A DNA stretch of 5,614 bases, taken from an uncultured Eubacteriales bacterium (GTDB lineage: Bacteria > Bacillota > Clostridia > Oscillospirales > Oscillospiraceae). How positions within the stretch are numbered: the first letter of the stretch is position 1; each line of letters opens with the position of its first letter. A program made the translations under genes and the position numbers. The stretch spans positions 1 to 5,614 of the forward strand of contig URPI01000145.1 in NCBI GenBank assembly GCA_900549705.1, given 5' to 3'. The notes below the pieces were generated by a model. That model had not been told where the DNA came from, searched no databases, and saw only the letters and a program-made list of their open reading frames with translations. Positions 1-5,553 of the stretch are shown here, in pieces.

Positions 1-50
1 CCGGGGGAAGCCAAGTGGTGCAAACCTTTAGCCTGTACGCTCTACTACAG
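1..50 (+). promoter_or_regulatory. possible 3' part of a cobalamin riboswitch (window edge)
   Basis: The first 50 bases contain GGGGAAG, then GGTGCAAACC, then ACGCTCTACTAC. This resembles the order of conserved blocks in the cobalamin riboswitch core (GGGAA, GGTGnAAnnCC, then CGC-nACT). A short stem around the GGTGCAAACC block can form: GC, AAG and GG on the left pair with CC, TTT and GC on the right, with small bulges. It lies directly upstream of a cobalamin operon, where such a switch is expected. Against it, the usual CCACTG is not intact, no clear ACCTGCC-type B12 box follows before position 136, and the 5' half would lie outside the window. CCTGTA and TACAGG at 32-51 can also pair with each other, which would be a different hairpin. 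Treat this as a hint only. Confidence 0.27.
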
Positions 51-92
51 GGGGTGTACCATCCATCGAACCGTTCCATTTTTCAACCTTGT

Positions 93-116
93 GGGCGGAT
101 GCTATCCGCCCATACA
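93..116 (-). repeat. palindromic GTAGGGG-family repeat, minus-strand copy
   Basis: A perfect hairpin GGGCGGAT-GCT-ATCCGCCC occupies 93-111. Read on the minus strand it becomes TGTAT followed by GGCGGAT-AGC-ATCCGCCC, which matches the repeat at 3334-3357 in 23 of 24 positions. The stem can extend outward by T92-A112, a G-T wobble and T90-A114. It ends about 20 bases before the cobD start codon and so lies in the leader of the operon. There is no T-run after it, so it is not an intrinsic terminator. Confidence 0.85.
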
Positions 117-135
117 CCTTCATTTCGAGGTTCCT

Positions 136-1191
136 ATGCTCTATCATGTTCAAAACCCCCACGGGGGAGAAGTATACTCCCATCCGGTTTCTCTGGATTT
201 TTCCGCCAACATCAATCCCCTGGGCACACCGGAGGCGGTGCAGCAGGCGGTTATCAATTCCCTGCCCCTGCTGTTCCAGTACCCCGACCCTTATTGCCGG
301 GAGCTGGTGGCAGCCATTGCCCGTCACGAGGGTGTGAACGAAGACACCATCCTCTGCGGCAACGGGGCGGCGGAGCTGATTTTTGCATTATGCAGCGCCC
401 TGAAGCCCAAAAAGGCGCTGCTGCCCGTGCCCTCCTTTTCGGAGTACCGTTCCGCCCTCTCCTGTGCAGGGTGTAGCGTGGAATATTACCCCCTGGGGCA
501 AGAGGACGATTTTGCCCTGACCGAAGCATTTCTCCCGGTGCTAAACGCCTTTGACGGGCAGCTGCTGATGCTGTGCAATCCCAACAACCCCACCGGTCAG
601 GTCATCCCCCCGGCGCTGCTGCGAGAGATTGCCGCCCGTTGCCACGAGAAGCACATCTTCCTCTTTGTGGACGAGTGCTTCCTGGATTTGACCCAGGATG
701 GCGACGGCCTGAGCCTCAAGGGCATTTTGGGGGAAATGCCCGACCTGCTGCTTCTGAAAGCCTTTACCAAAAGCTATGGCATGGCAGGGCTTCGGCTGGG
801 CTACTGCCTGTGCGGCAATCCGGCGCTGCTGCAACGGATGGGAATGTGCAGCCAGGCCTGGAACGTCTCCACCCCCGCCCAGCTGGCAGGGGTTGCCGCC
901 TTGCAGGAAGCGGATTTCCTCCGCCGTGCCAATGAGATGATTCAAAAAGAGCGCCCCCGCATGACCGAGGCGCTCCAAAATATGGGACTGCGGGTGATTC
1001 CCTCCCGGGTGAACTATCTGCTGTTCCAGGGCCCCCGGACACTGGGGGAGCAGCTGCTGTCCCGGGGCATTCAAATTCGGGATTGCTCCAATTACCCGGG
1101 GCTGGAACAGGGCTGGTATCGGACGGCGGTGAAGCTGCCCCAGCAAAACCAGCTTTTGCTGGATGCCATCAAGGAGGTTGTCAATGGCTAA
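136..1191 (+). CDS. cobD: threonine-phosphate decarboxylase CobD (PLP-dependent)
   Basis: The 351-residue product belongs to the fold-type I PLP enzymes, in the branch that includes histidinol-phosphate aminotransferase and Salmonella-type CobD. CobD decarboxylates L-threonine O-3-phosphate to (R)-1-amino-2-propanol phosphate, the linker between the corrin ring and the nucleotide loop. Visible marks are HGG at residues 9-11, DFSANINPLG at 21-30, a YPDPYCREL block, the GNGAAELIF cofactor-site segment, NPNNPTG at 148-154, and the PLP lysine K212 in KAFTKSYGMAGLRLGY. The HGG plus SANINP start favours CobD over HisC. The ATG at 136 is chosen because HGG then sits where the family has it and a GAGG lies 5 bases upstream. 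An in-frame ATG at 91 would add 15 unrelated residues and would run through the palindromic repeat. The frame stays open to the window edge, but that stretch does not look coding. It is the first visible gene of a cob operon and overlaps cobQ by 8 bases. Confidence 0.92.
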   Translation: MLYHVQNPHGGEVYSHPVSLDFSANINPLGTPEAVQQAVINSLPLLFQYPDPYCRELVAAIARHEGVNEDTILCGNGAAELIFALCSALKPKKALLPVPSFSEYRSALSCAGCSVEYYPLGQEDDFALTEAFLPVLNAFDGQLLMLCNPNNPTGQVIPPALLREIAARCHEKHIFLFVDECFLDLTQDGDGLSLKGILGEMPDLLLLKAFTKSYGMAGLRLGYCLCGNPALLQRMGMCSQAWNVSTPAQLAGVAALQEADFLRRANEMIQKERPRMTEALQNMGLRVIPSRVNYLLFQGPRTLGEQLLSRGIQIRDCSNYPGLEQGWYRTAVKLPQQNQLLLDAIKEVVNG

Positions 1192-2647
1192 AAACATCAT
1201 GATTCAGGGCACCATGTCCAATGCAGGCAAAAGCCTGCTGGCGGCGGGACTGTGCCGCATTTTCAAACAGGACGGCTATCGGGTCGCCCCCTTCAAAAGT
1301 CAGAACATGGCGCTGAACTCCTTCATCACCAAAAACGGTGCCGAAATGGGGCGGGCGCAGGTGGTGCAGGCGGAGGCGGCGGGCATCGAGCCGGATGTGC
1401 GGATGAACCCCATTTTGCTCAAGCCCACCACGGACGTGGGCAGTCAGGTGATTGTCAACGGTCAGGTGCAGGGCAATATGCGTGCCATGGAATACTATCG
1501 CCGCAAGCGGGAATTTATCCCCGCCGTGATGGAGGCGTACAATTCCCTGGCGCAGGAGTATGACATCATTGTGATTGAGGGTGCCGGAAGCCCGGCGGAA
1601 ATCAATCTGAAAGCCACGGATATTGTGAACATGGGGCTGGCGGAACTGGTGGATGCCCCGGTGCTGCTGGTGGGCGACATTGACCGGGGCGGCGTATTTG
1701 CCCAGCTGTACGGCACCATTGCCCTGCTGGAACCCCAGGAGCAGCAGCGCATCAAAGGCACCATCGTCAACAAATTCCGGGGTGACCGTGCCATTTTGCA
1801 GCCGGGCATTGACATTCTGGAAAAAATCTGCGGCGTGCCGGTGGCAGGCGTGATTCCCTATACCCATGTGGACATCGACGACGAGGACAGCCTTTCCACC
1901 CGCTTCCATGCCGGAAATGGGCGCAAGGACATTGACATTGCAGTGGTGAAGCTGCCCCGCATCTCCAATTTTACCGACGTATCCCCCTTGGAACGATTTG
2001 AAAGCGTGTCGGTGCGGTACATCGAGCGCCCCGACCAGCTCCACCAGCCGGACATGATTCTTCTGCCCGGCACCAAAAGCACCATTGCCGACCTGCTGTG
2101 GCTGCGGCAATCCGGGCTGGAAGCTGCCATTTGCCAGCAGGCTGCCCGGGGCTGCATTGTCTTCGGCATCTGCGGCGGCTATCAGATGCTGGGCGCATCC
2201 GTCCGGGACCCCCTGGGGGTGGAAGCCGCCGGGGTCACGGAAATCAAGGGCATGGGACTGCTGCCTATGGACACCGTTTTCCAGGGGGAGAAGGTGCAGC
2301 AGCAGACCAGCGGCGTATTCGGGGAGATTCCCGGTGCGCTCCACAGTCTGAGCGGCATGAAGTACACCGGCTATGAGATTCACATGGGCAGAAGCCGGCA
2401 GCAGCTTGCCCCCCTGGTCAACCAGGGCAATGTGTACGGCAGCTATATCCACGGCATTTTCGACGGCGCAGGCATCGCCCAGGCCATCATCGGGGATTTG
2501 GCAGCCCGCAAGGGCATCGACCCCGGCACCCTGACGGTCTTCGACCCGGAGCGCTACAAGCAGGAGCAGTATGACAAGCTGGCGGATGCGGTGCGTGGGG
2601 GACTGGACATGGACTTTGTTTACAAGGTGCTGAATCGGGAGGTATAA
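1184..2647 (+). CDS. cobQ: cobyric acid synthase, glutamine-hydrolysing (CobQ/CbiP)
   Basis: The 487-residue product has the normal length and full two-domain layout of adenosylcobyric acid synthase. The enzyme uses ATP and glutamine to amidate corrin side chains b, d, e and g, giving cobyric acid. The N-terminal dethiobiotin-synthetase-like ATPase shows GTMSNAGKS at 9-17, PFKSQNMALNS at 36-46, EGAGSPAE at 132-139 and VGDIDRGG at 163-170. PGTKS at 295-299 falls in the second half. The class I glutamine amidotransferase part carries the nucleophile C330 in FGICGGYQMLG and the catalytic histidine H423 in GSYIHGIF. The ATG at 1184 is chosen over the in-frame one at 1163 because AAGGAGG (1171-1177) sits 6 bases upstream and MAKNIMIQGT is the usual family start. 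That binding site lies inside the end of cobD, and the 8-base overlap suggests translational coupling. It is called cbiP in anaerobic-pathway naming. Confidence 0.96.
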   Translation: MAKNIMIQGTMSNAGKSLLAAGLCRIFKQDGYRVAPFKSQNMALNSFITKNGAEMGRAQVVQAEAAGIEPDVRMNPILLKPTTDVGSQVIVNGQVQGNMRAMEYYRRKREFIPAVMEAYNSLAQEYDIIVIEGAGSPAEINLKATDIVNMGLAELVDAPVLLVGDIDRGGVFAQLYGTIALLEPQEQQRIKGTIVNKFRGDRAILQPGIDILEKICGVPVAGVIPYTHVDIDDEDSLSTRFHAGNGRKDIDIAVVKLPRISNFTDVSPLERFESVSVRYIERPDQLHQPDMILLPGTKSTIADLLWLRQSGLEAAICQQAARGCIVFGICGGYQMLGASVRDPLGVEAAGVTEIKGMGLLPMDTVFQGEKVQQQTSGVFGEIPGALHSLSGMKYTGYEIHMGRSRQQLAPLVNQGNVYGSYIHGIFDGAGIAQAIIGDLAARKGIDPGTLTVFDPERYKQEQYDKLADAVRGGLDMDFVYKVLNREV

Positions 2648-2648
2648 C

Positions 2649-3323
2649 ATGGAATCGGGAACGCTGTATGGCGTAGGCGTTGGCCCCGGTGACCCGGAGC
2701 TGATGACCCTCAAGGCGGTGAAGACCGCCCTGGCGTGCGACCTGATTGCCGTGCCCCACAAGGACGCTGCCAAATGCACCGCCCTGAAAATTGCCCTGGG
2801 CGCTGCCCCGGAGCTGGCGGAGAAGCCGCTGCTGACGGTGGATATGCCCATGACCAAGGATGCAGACCTGCTGGAAGAAAGCTACAGCAAGGGGGCTGCC
2901 CTGCTGGAAGCGGAGCTGGCCCAGGGGAAGAACGTGTGCTTCCTCACCCTGGGAGATCCCACGGTGTATTCCACCTATCTGTATCTCCACCAGCGGGTGA
3001 CCGCCCATGGCTACCCCGGGGTGATTATCCCCGGCGTGACCTCTTTCTGCGGCGCAGCGGCGGCATTGGGCATCTCCCTGTGTGAAAATGACCAGCAGCT
3101 GCACATCATCCCCGGTACCTACACCCCCACCCAGGCGCTGCGTCTGCCGGGTGTAAAGGTGATGATGAAAAACAATCTGCCCGCTACCCTGGAAGCCCTG
3201 CGCCAGATGGGTGCCAGCGCCGCCATGGTGGAAAACTGCGGCATGGAAAATGAGAAAATTTATCGAAAGCTGGAGGACATCCCGGAGAATGCCGGATATT
3301 TTTCACTGTTGATTGTGAAATAA
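2649..3323 (+). CDS. cobI: precorrin-2 / cobalt-factor II C20-methyltransferase (CobI/CbiL)
   Basis: The 224-residue product is a member of the tetrapyrrole (corrin/porphyrin) SAM-dependent methyltransferases. Residues 8-17 read GVGVGPGDPE, the conserved N-terminal loop of the family, followed by LMTLKAV. GDPTVYSTY at 102-110 and the TSFCGAAAALG segment near 135-145 are typical of the C20 methyltransferase rather than its paralogues for C11, C17 or C5. The enzyme methylates C20 of the early ring intermediate. In an anaerobe the substrate is most likely cobalt-factor II, so cbiL would be the fitting symbol, but sequence alone does not settle the substrate. The length is close to the usual 220-240. 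GGGAGG at 2637-2642 lies 6 bases before the ATG, inside the end of cobQ, and only one base separates the two genes. No intrinsic terminator with a T-run follows; a palindromic repeat begins 10 bases downstream. Confidence 0.94.
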   Translation: MESGTLYGVGVGPGDPELMTLKAVKTALACDLIAVPHKDAAKCTALKIALGAAPELAEKPLLTVDMPMTKDADLLEESYSKGAALLEAELAQGKNVCFLTLGDPTVYSTYLYLHQRVTAHGYPGVIIPGVTSFCGAAAALGISLCENDQQLHIIPGTYTPTQALRLPGVKVMMKNNLPATLEALRQMGASAAMVENCGMENEKIYRKLEDIPENAGYFSLLIVK

Positions 3324-3333
3324 GCACGCACTC

Positions 3334-3378
3334 TGTAGGGGCGGATAGCATCCGCCCGCGGCGGCAGTGCCGCCGGAC
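3334..3378 (+). repeat. bipartite palindromic repeat, copy A (GTAGGGG stem plus CGGCGGC stem)
   Basis: Two hairpins stand side by side. The first is GGGCGGAT-AGC-ATCCGCCC at 3339-3357, preceded by TGTAG. The second is CGGCGGC-AGT-GCCGCCG at 3359-3375, followed by GAC. The same order (TGTAGGGG-led stem, then CGGCGGC stem) appears on the minus strand at 3573-3617. It lies just after the cobI stop codon, so it would form the 3' end of the cob transcript. No T-run follows, so it may stabilise RNA or be neutral rather than terminate. Confidence 0.85.
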
Positions 3379-3460
3379 AATGACGCACTGGGTCTATACC
3401 AATACGTTGGTTCCCTAACCCGCCCGGTTCGTTATCGCTCAAAAACCGTCTTGCGCTGCA
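3379..3460. other. non-coding spacer within the repeat cluster
   Basis: Nothing convincing is seen here: no gene with a ribosome binding site, no promoter with both boxes at good spacing, and no strong hairpin. It is the only part of the 351-base gap between cobI and the next gene that is largely free of palindromes. Short reading frames on either strand here have no homology that I recognise and no start signals. Confidence 0.5.
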
Positions 3461-3463
3461 CCC

Positions 3464-3494
3464 TGTAGGGGTCGACGAGTATGTCGACCCGTCG
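3464..3494 (+). repeat. palindromic repeat with GTCGAC stem, copy B
   Basis: The unit starts with TGTAGGGG and forms the perfect hairpin GGGTCGAC-GAGTAT-GTCGACCC at 3469-3490, followed by GTCG. It shares the TGTAGGGG lead with copy A but has a different, still self-complementary stem. It matches the reverse complement of 3588-3617 apart from the loop and one extra stem pair, so the two form an inverted pair about 93 bases apart. In copies A and B and the inverted copy the lead is preceded by a similar GCAC-rich flank. Confidence 0.85.
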
Positions 3495-3539
3495 CGAAGC
3501 GCCAAAACCATCCCCGTGGGGCGGACGACTCAGTTTCAT

Positions 3540-3567
3540 GGGCGAGTGGCTGGTAGCCGCCCCTACG
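3540..3567 (-). repeat. palindromic repeat with GGCT stem, minus-strand copy C
   Basis: On the minus strand this reads CGTAGGGGCGGCTACCAGCC, then ACTC, then GCCC. The stem pairs GGGC with GCCC and GGCT with AGCC around a 3-base loop, with an extra GAGT on one side. It is a third stem type with the same GTAGGGG lead. The CCGCCCCTAC at 3557-3566 can alternatively pair with GTGGGGCGG at 3516-3524 (one bulge), giving a larger enclosing hairpin. It lies inside the span bounded by the inverted GTCGAC copies. Confidence 0.65.
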
Positions 3568-3572
3568 GGTTG

Positions 3573-3617
3573 CGGCGGCAGAGCCGCCGACGGGTCGACT
3601 GATAGTCGACCCCTACA
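3573..3617 (-). repeat. bipartite palindromic repeat, minus-strand copy D
   Basis: On the plus strand CGGCGGC-AGA-GCCGCCG (3573-3589) is followed by GGGTCGACT-GAT-AGTCGACCC (3592-3612) and CTACA. On the minus strand the order is therefore TGTAGGGG-led stem then CGGCGGC stem, the same layout as 3334-3378 but with a GTCGAC stem in place of GCGGAT. The 9-base-pair stem is perfect. It ends 57 bases before the start codon of the small gene at 3675. Confidence 0.85.
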
Positions 3618-3674
3618 GTGGGTGCGGTGCATTCAACCGGGTACGATTGAAAATCACCGAAAAGGAGCACTGCC

Positions 3675-3902
3675 ATGGCAGACTATGAACTGGTTCACGA
3701 AATTCAAAACCTTTGCCGCAACAACCAGATGCGGGATGTTTTCTTCGAGGAAATCACCTGTGACGACCCGGAAGCCTATGTCCGTGGCCTGTTGAAAGGG
3801 AAGAATATCCAACTGACCCTGGACAGGCAGTCGGATGATACCCTGACCATCCACACCGTCACTGACGGTATGATGGAGAAATTCGTCTTTACAAAGCTGT
3901 AA
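3675..3902 (+). CDS. small hypothetical protein, 75 residues
   Basis: I do not recognise this family. The product is a soluble, rather acidic 75-residue protein with no signal peptide, membrane segment or known motif. The first half (MADYELVHEIQNLCRNNQMRD, split here only as a description) looks helical, followed by a short acidic stretch DDPEAY. The second half alternates polar and hydrophobic residues (IQLTLD, TLTIHTVTD, KFVFTKL), as expected for a small beta sheet. It contains two cysteines (residues 14 and 29), too few and too far apart for a zinc site. It is probably a real gene: AAAGGAG at 3661-3667 lies 7 bases before the ATG, and a strong intrinsic terminator starts 17 bases after the stop. 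It stands alone between a repeat cluster and a lipoprotein gene, so context gives no function. No promoter with two good boxes is visible upstream. Confidence 0.75.
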   Translation: MADYELVHEIQNLCRNNQMRDVFFEEITCDDPEAYVRGLLKGKNIQLTLDRQSDDTLTIHTVTDGMMEKFVFTKL

Positions 3903-3918
3903 CGGTTACACCCGGATT

Positions 3919-3958
3919 CCCCCTATGATTTCGCCGGAATCATAGGGGCATTGTTTTT
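3919..3958 (+). terminator. intrinsic terminator after the 75-residue gene
   Basis: The 11-base-pair perfect stem CCCCTATGATT (3920-3930) and AATCATAGGGG (3938-3948) closes a loop TCGCCGG. The run CATTGTTTTT follows. It begins 17 bases after the stop at 3902 and separates this gene from the promoter region of the lipoprotein gene. Confidence 0.9.
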
Positions 3959-3977
3959 ACAAATTCTATGTTGCCAG

Positions 3978-4006
3978 TTTACTTCTTGCCGACACAGTGG
4001 TACAAT
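3978..4006 (+). promoter_or_regulatory. candidate sigma-A promoter for the lipoprotein gene
   Basis: TTTACT at 3978-3983 (4 of 6 to TTGACA) and TACAAT at 4001-4006 (5 of 6 to TATAAT) are 17 bases apart. TGG directly before the second box gives an extended -10 element. It lies just after the upstream terminator and about 107 bases before the start codon at 4114, so the transcript would have a leader of about 100 bases. Confidence 0.55.
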
Positions 4007-4067
4007 CAAGAAAATGTTTGACATGGCAAAAAAGCGGTGGAAGTTCATTCTTCCCTCGGCTTTGGAT

Positions 4068-4079
4068 AGGCAATTGCCT
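4068..4079. promoter_or_regulatory. 12-base perfect palindrome in the lipoprotein leader, possible operator
   Basis: AGGCAATTGCCT is a perfect inverted repeat without spacer. It sits downstream of the candidate promoter and 34 bases before the lipoprotein start codon, a position where a repressor could block elongation. Symmetry does not extend past the 12 bases. No regulator gene is in view, and a 12-base palindrome can arise by chance. Confidence 0.25.
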
Positions 4080-4113
4080 GTCACGTAAAAACCATCAAGC
4101 GGAGGATAGCGCA

Positions 4114-5406
4114 ATGAAAAACATTGCAAAGCGTGTGGCAGCGGGATTGATTGCCGCGCTGCTGCTGGCAACCACCGGCTGCGCCGTAGGCGGCAGTTCC
4201 AAACAGCAGGACTTCCAGCCCAGCCTGGACACCGAAAAAGAAGTCCAGTTCAACGTACTGGGGTACTTTGAAAATTTTGAAGCGCTCGACCAGGTGATGA
4301 ATGATTTCAGCGCCTACTATCCAAACGCGACCTTCGTCTATCAGCGGGTGCGTGGCAATGATGAGGTAGCCTATCTGGAAGTAAACACCGATGTTGACCT
4401 GTTTATGACCTCCGGCGACCTGCTGCACAGGCAGGGAGCCGCTCTGCCCCTATACTGTGTTGATCTGACGGAGAAGAACATCGACCTGAGCGCCATTGAC
4501 CCCGAGATGCTCCGGGCACTCTCTGTTGACGGCAGGCAGCTGTCTGTTCCCATTGGCCAGAATATCCGTGGCCTGGTGGTCAACACCACCCTGCTGAAAA
4601 AAGAGGGGCTGGCCGTCCCCCGGAATCTGCCAGAGTTTCTGAACGCCCTGTCCGTGCTGAAGGCAAAGGGTTATACGCCCATCCAGGGTCCCACCGGCAT
4701 GGTGTACGCAGAGATAACCAACGGTATGATTTTCTCCGGCTTGTGCGAAGGGCAGCCTCTGCGCGAGGCGCTTAAAAAGGGCGATATGGATGCTGCCGAG
4801 CAGGCAGTGCTGCCCGCCATGGAGCTGATGGACACCCTGGTGAAAAGCGGCTATACTGACCCGGCGCTGAACGCTGCCTATCCCGATGATAACTATGATG
4901 GTTCCATTCTCCGCTTCTTTGAGGGCGATGTACCTTTCTGGGTGTGTAACACCGAAAAGGTCAGCGGCATGAAAAAGCGGGAGAGCAAATCCGAGACCTT
5001 TAAAAAGCAGCCATTCTCCTACGGCTTCATCTATGCGCCGGTGGGCGAGGCGGGGCAGTACATCTACCGAGAGCCTTGGTTTGGCTTTGCCGCCAACAAA
5101 ACCGGCAAGAATGCAGACTATGCCGTGGAATTTCTTCGTTTTCTGGCAACCCGGGCGGAGAGCAACCGGATTGCGGATGTCAAGGGTGTTCCCTCTGCGG
5201 CAGAGGACGGCACCGGTTCTGCCATCTATACCAAGGTGCTGGACGAGAAGCTGACAGCTGACAGCTGCGTCAATCAGGGCGAGGTCACTCCCGCCATGGT
5301 CAGCAAATGGTATTCCTGCATCACGCAGTATGCGTTGGGCAAATATGCTTCCGCCCACGAAGCCGCCCAGGATTTTCTGGGTGTTTGTTCTACGGAAATC
5401 AAATAA
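4114..5406 (+). CDS. ABC transporter extracellular solute-binding lipoprotein (family 1 type)
   Basis: The 430-residue product is a membrane-anchored substrate-binding protein of the family 1 (sugar-type) ABC importers. Residues 1-22 are a lipoprotein signal: positive start MKNIAKR, hydrophobic core, then ATTGC with the lipidated cysteine at C23. A short polar linker follows, then the mature domain starts at about residue 39 with EVQFNVLGYFENFEALDQVM. Family-like blocks include DVDLFMTSGD, LSVPIGQNIRGLVVNTTLLKKEGL, NLPEFLNALSVLKAKGYTPI and WFGFAANKTGKNADYAVEFLRFL. The ligand cannot be read from the sequence; a sugar or sugar derivative is likely for the family. The ATG at 4114 is chosen over the in-frame one at 3997 because GGAGG at 4101-4105 lies 8 bases upstream and the signal peptide begins there. 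It has its own terminator, and no permease or ATPase gene lies in the window, so it seems to be an orphan binding protein. Confidence 0.88.
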   Translation: MKNIAKRVAAGLIAALLLATTGCAVGGSSKQQDFQPSLDTEKEVQFNVLGYFENFEALDQVMNDFSAYYPNATFVYQRVRGNDEVAYLEVNTDVDLFMTSGDLLHRQGAALPLYCVDLTEKNIDLSAIDPEMLRALSVDGRQLSVPIGQNIRGLVVNTTLLKKEGLAVPRNLPEFLNALSVLKAKGYTPIQGPTGMVYAEITNGMIFSGLCEGQPLREALKKGDMDAAEQAVLPAMELMDTLVKSGYTDPALNAAYPDDNYDGSILRFFEGDVPFWVCNTEKVSGMKKRESKSETFKKQPFSYGFIYAPVGEAGQYIYREPWFGFAANKTGKNADYAVEFLRFLATRAESNRIADVKGVPSAAEDGTGSAIYTKVLDEKLTADSCVNQGEVTPAMVSKWYSCITQYALGKYASAHEAAQDFLGVCSTEIK

Positions 5407-5419
5407 CAATCATCGAGTG

Positions 5420-5453
5420 AACGCCGGAGATGCCAATGCAGCTCCGGCGTTTT
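5420..5453 (+). terminator. intrinsic terminator after the lipoprotein gene
   Basis: AACGCCGGAG (5420-5429) and CTCCGGCGTT (5442-5451) form a perfect 10-base-pair stem with a 12-base loop, and the sequence TTTT ends at 5453. It begins 13 bases after the stop codon. The T-run is short, but the stem and position are convincing. It indicates that the lipoprotein gene is transcribed alone or as the last gene. Confidence 0.85.
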
Positions 5454-5461
5454 AATAGTAC

Positions 5462-5473
5462 CCGCCCCCTACA
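5462..5473 (-). repeat. half copy of the GTAGGGG-family repeat
   Basis: On the minus strand this reads TGTAGGGGGCGG, the left arm of the palindromic repeats found at 93-116 and in the 3334-3617 cluster, with one extra G. The right arm is absent: past the arm the minus strand runs straight into the terminator of the lipoprotein gene. It could be a truncated copy or a chance match. Confidence 0.4.
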
Positions 5474-5478
5474 AGGGC

Positions 5479-5553
5479 ATGAGCAAGAAGGGAGACCACA
5501 TGAAAAATGGGCAGCTGAAACCCGGGAACAATGCAAAGGTATCATGGGTATAG
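5479..5553 (+). pseudogene. transposase fragment, IS1182-like
   Basis: The frame from 5479 reads MSKKGDHMKNGQLKPGNN before a stop at 5551-5553. From memory, this closely resembles the internal segment of IS1182-type DDE transposases that reads like MKxDHMxNGQLKPGYNVQ. Only about 18 residues match, so this is debris, not a gene. After the second N the frame changes character (AKVSWV), and at that point the opposite strand begins to look like another gene. The ATG at 5500 has an AAGGGAG upstream and could be mistaken for the start of a 17-residue peptide, but those bases are explained as the KKGDH codons of the transposase. Confidence 0.55.

Noticed and set aside
1181..2857. Long 558-residue minus-strand frame opposite cobQ
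   Set aside because: The plus strand encodes an intact, clearly recognised CobQ with catalytic residues; the opposite frame is a by-product of GC-rich codon use.
3334..3378. Palindromes after cobI as an intrinsic terminator of the cob operon
   Set aside because: The stems are strong, but no T-run follows either of them.
3334..3617. CRISPR array
   Set aside because: The repeats are irregularly spaced, in both orientations and of different stem sequence, with no uniform spacers.
3260..3632. Minus-strand open frames across the repeat cluster (3260-3511 and 3432-3632)
   Set aside because: They are made mostly of GC-rich palindromic repeats and the reverse of cobI, have no ribosome binding site, and their composition (rich in R, P, S) is typical of spurious frames.
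3481..3795. Plus-strand 104-residue frame starting in the GTCGAC repeat
   Set aside because: It starts inside a palindrome and ends in another frame of the 75-residue gene, which has far better start and stop signals.
4018..4046. Perfect TTGACA at 4018-4023 as a second promoter
   Set aside because: No acceptable -10 box is found 16-18 bases downstream (AAGTTC at the ideal place).
3997..4113. N-terminal extension of the lipoprotein from the ATG at 3997
   Set aside because: The start overlaps the candidate promoter, it would bury the lipoprotein signal peptide internally, and the ribosome binding site sits before 4114.
4450..5409. 319-residue minus-strand frame opposite the lipoprotein gene
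   Set aside because: It mirrors a well-supported lipoprotein gene and has no homology or start signal that I can see.
5500..5553. A 17-residue peptide gene with an AAGGGAG site
   Set aside because: The sequence is better explained as an internal transposase fragment, whose KKGDH codons create the apparent binding site.
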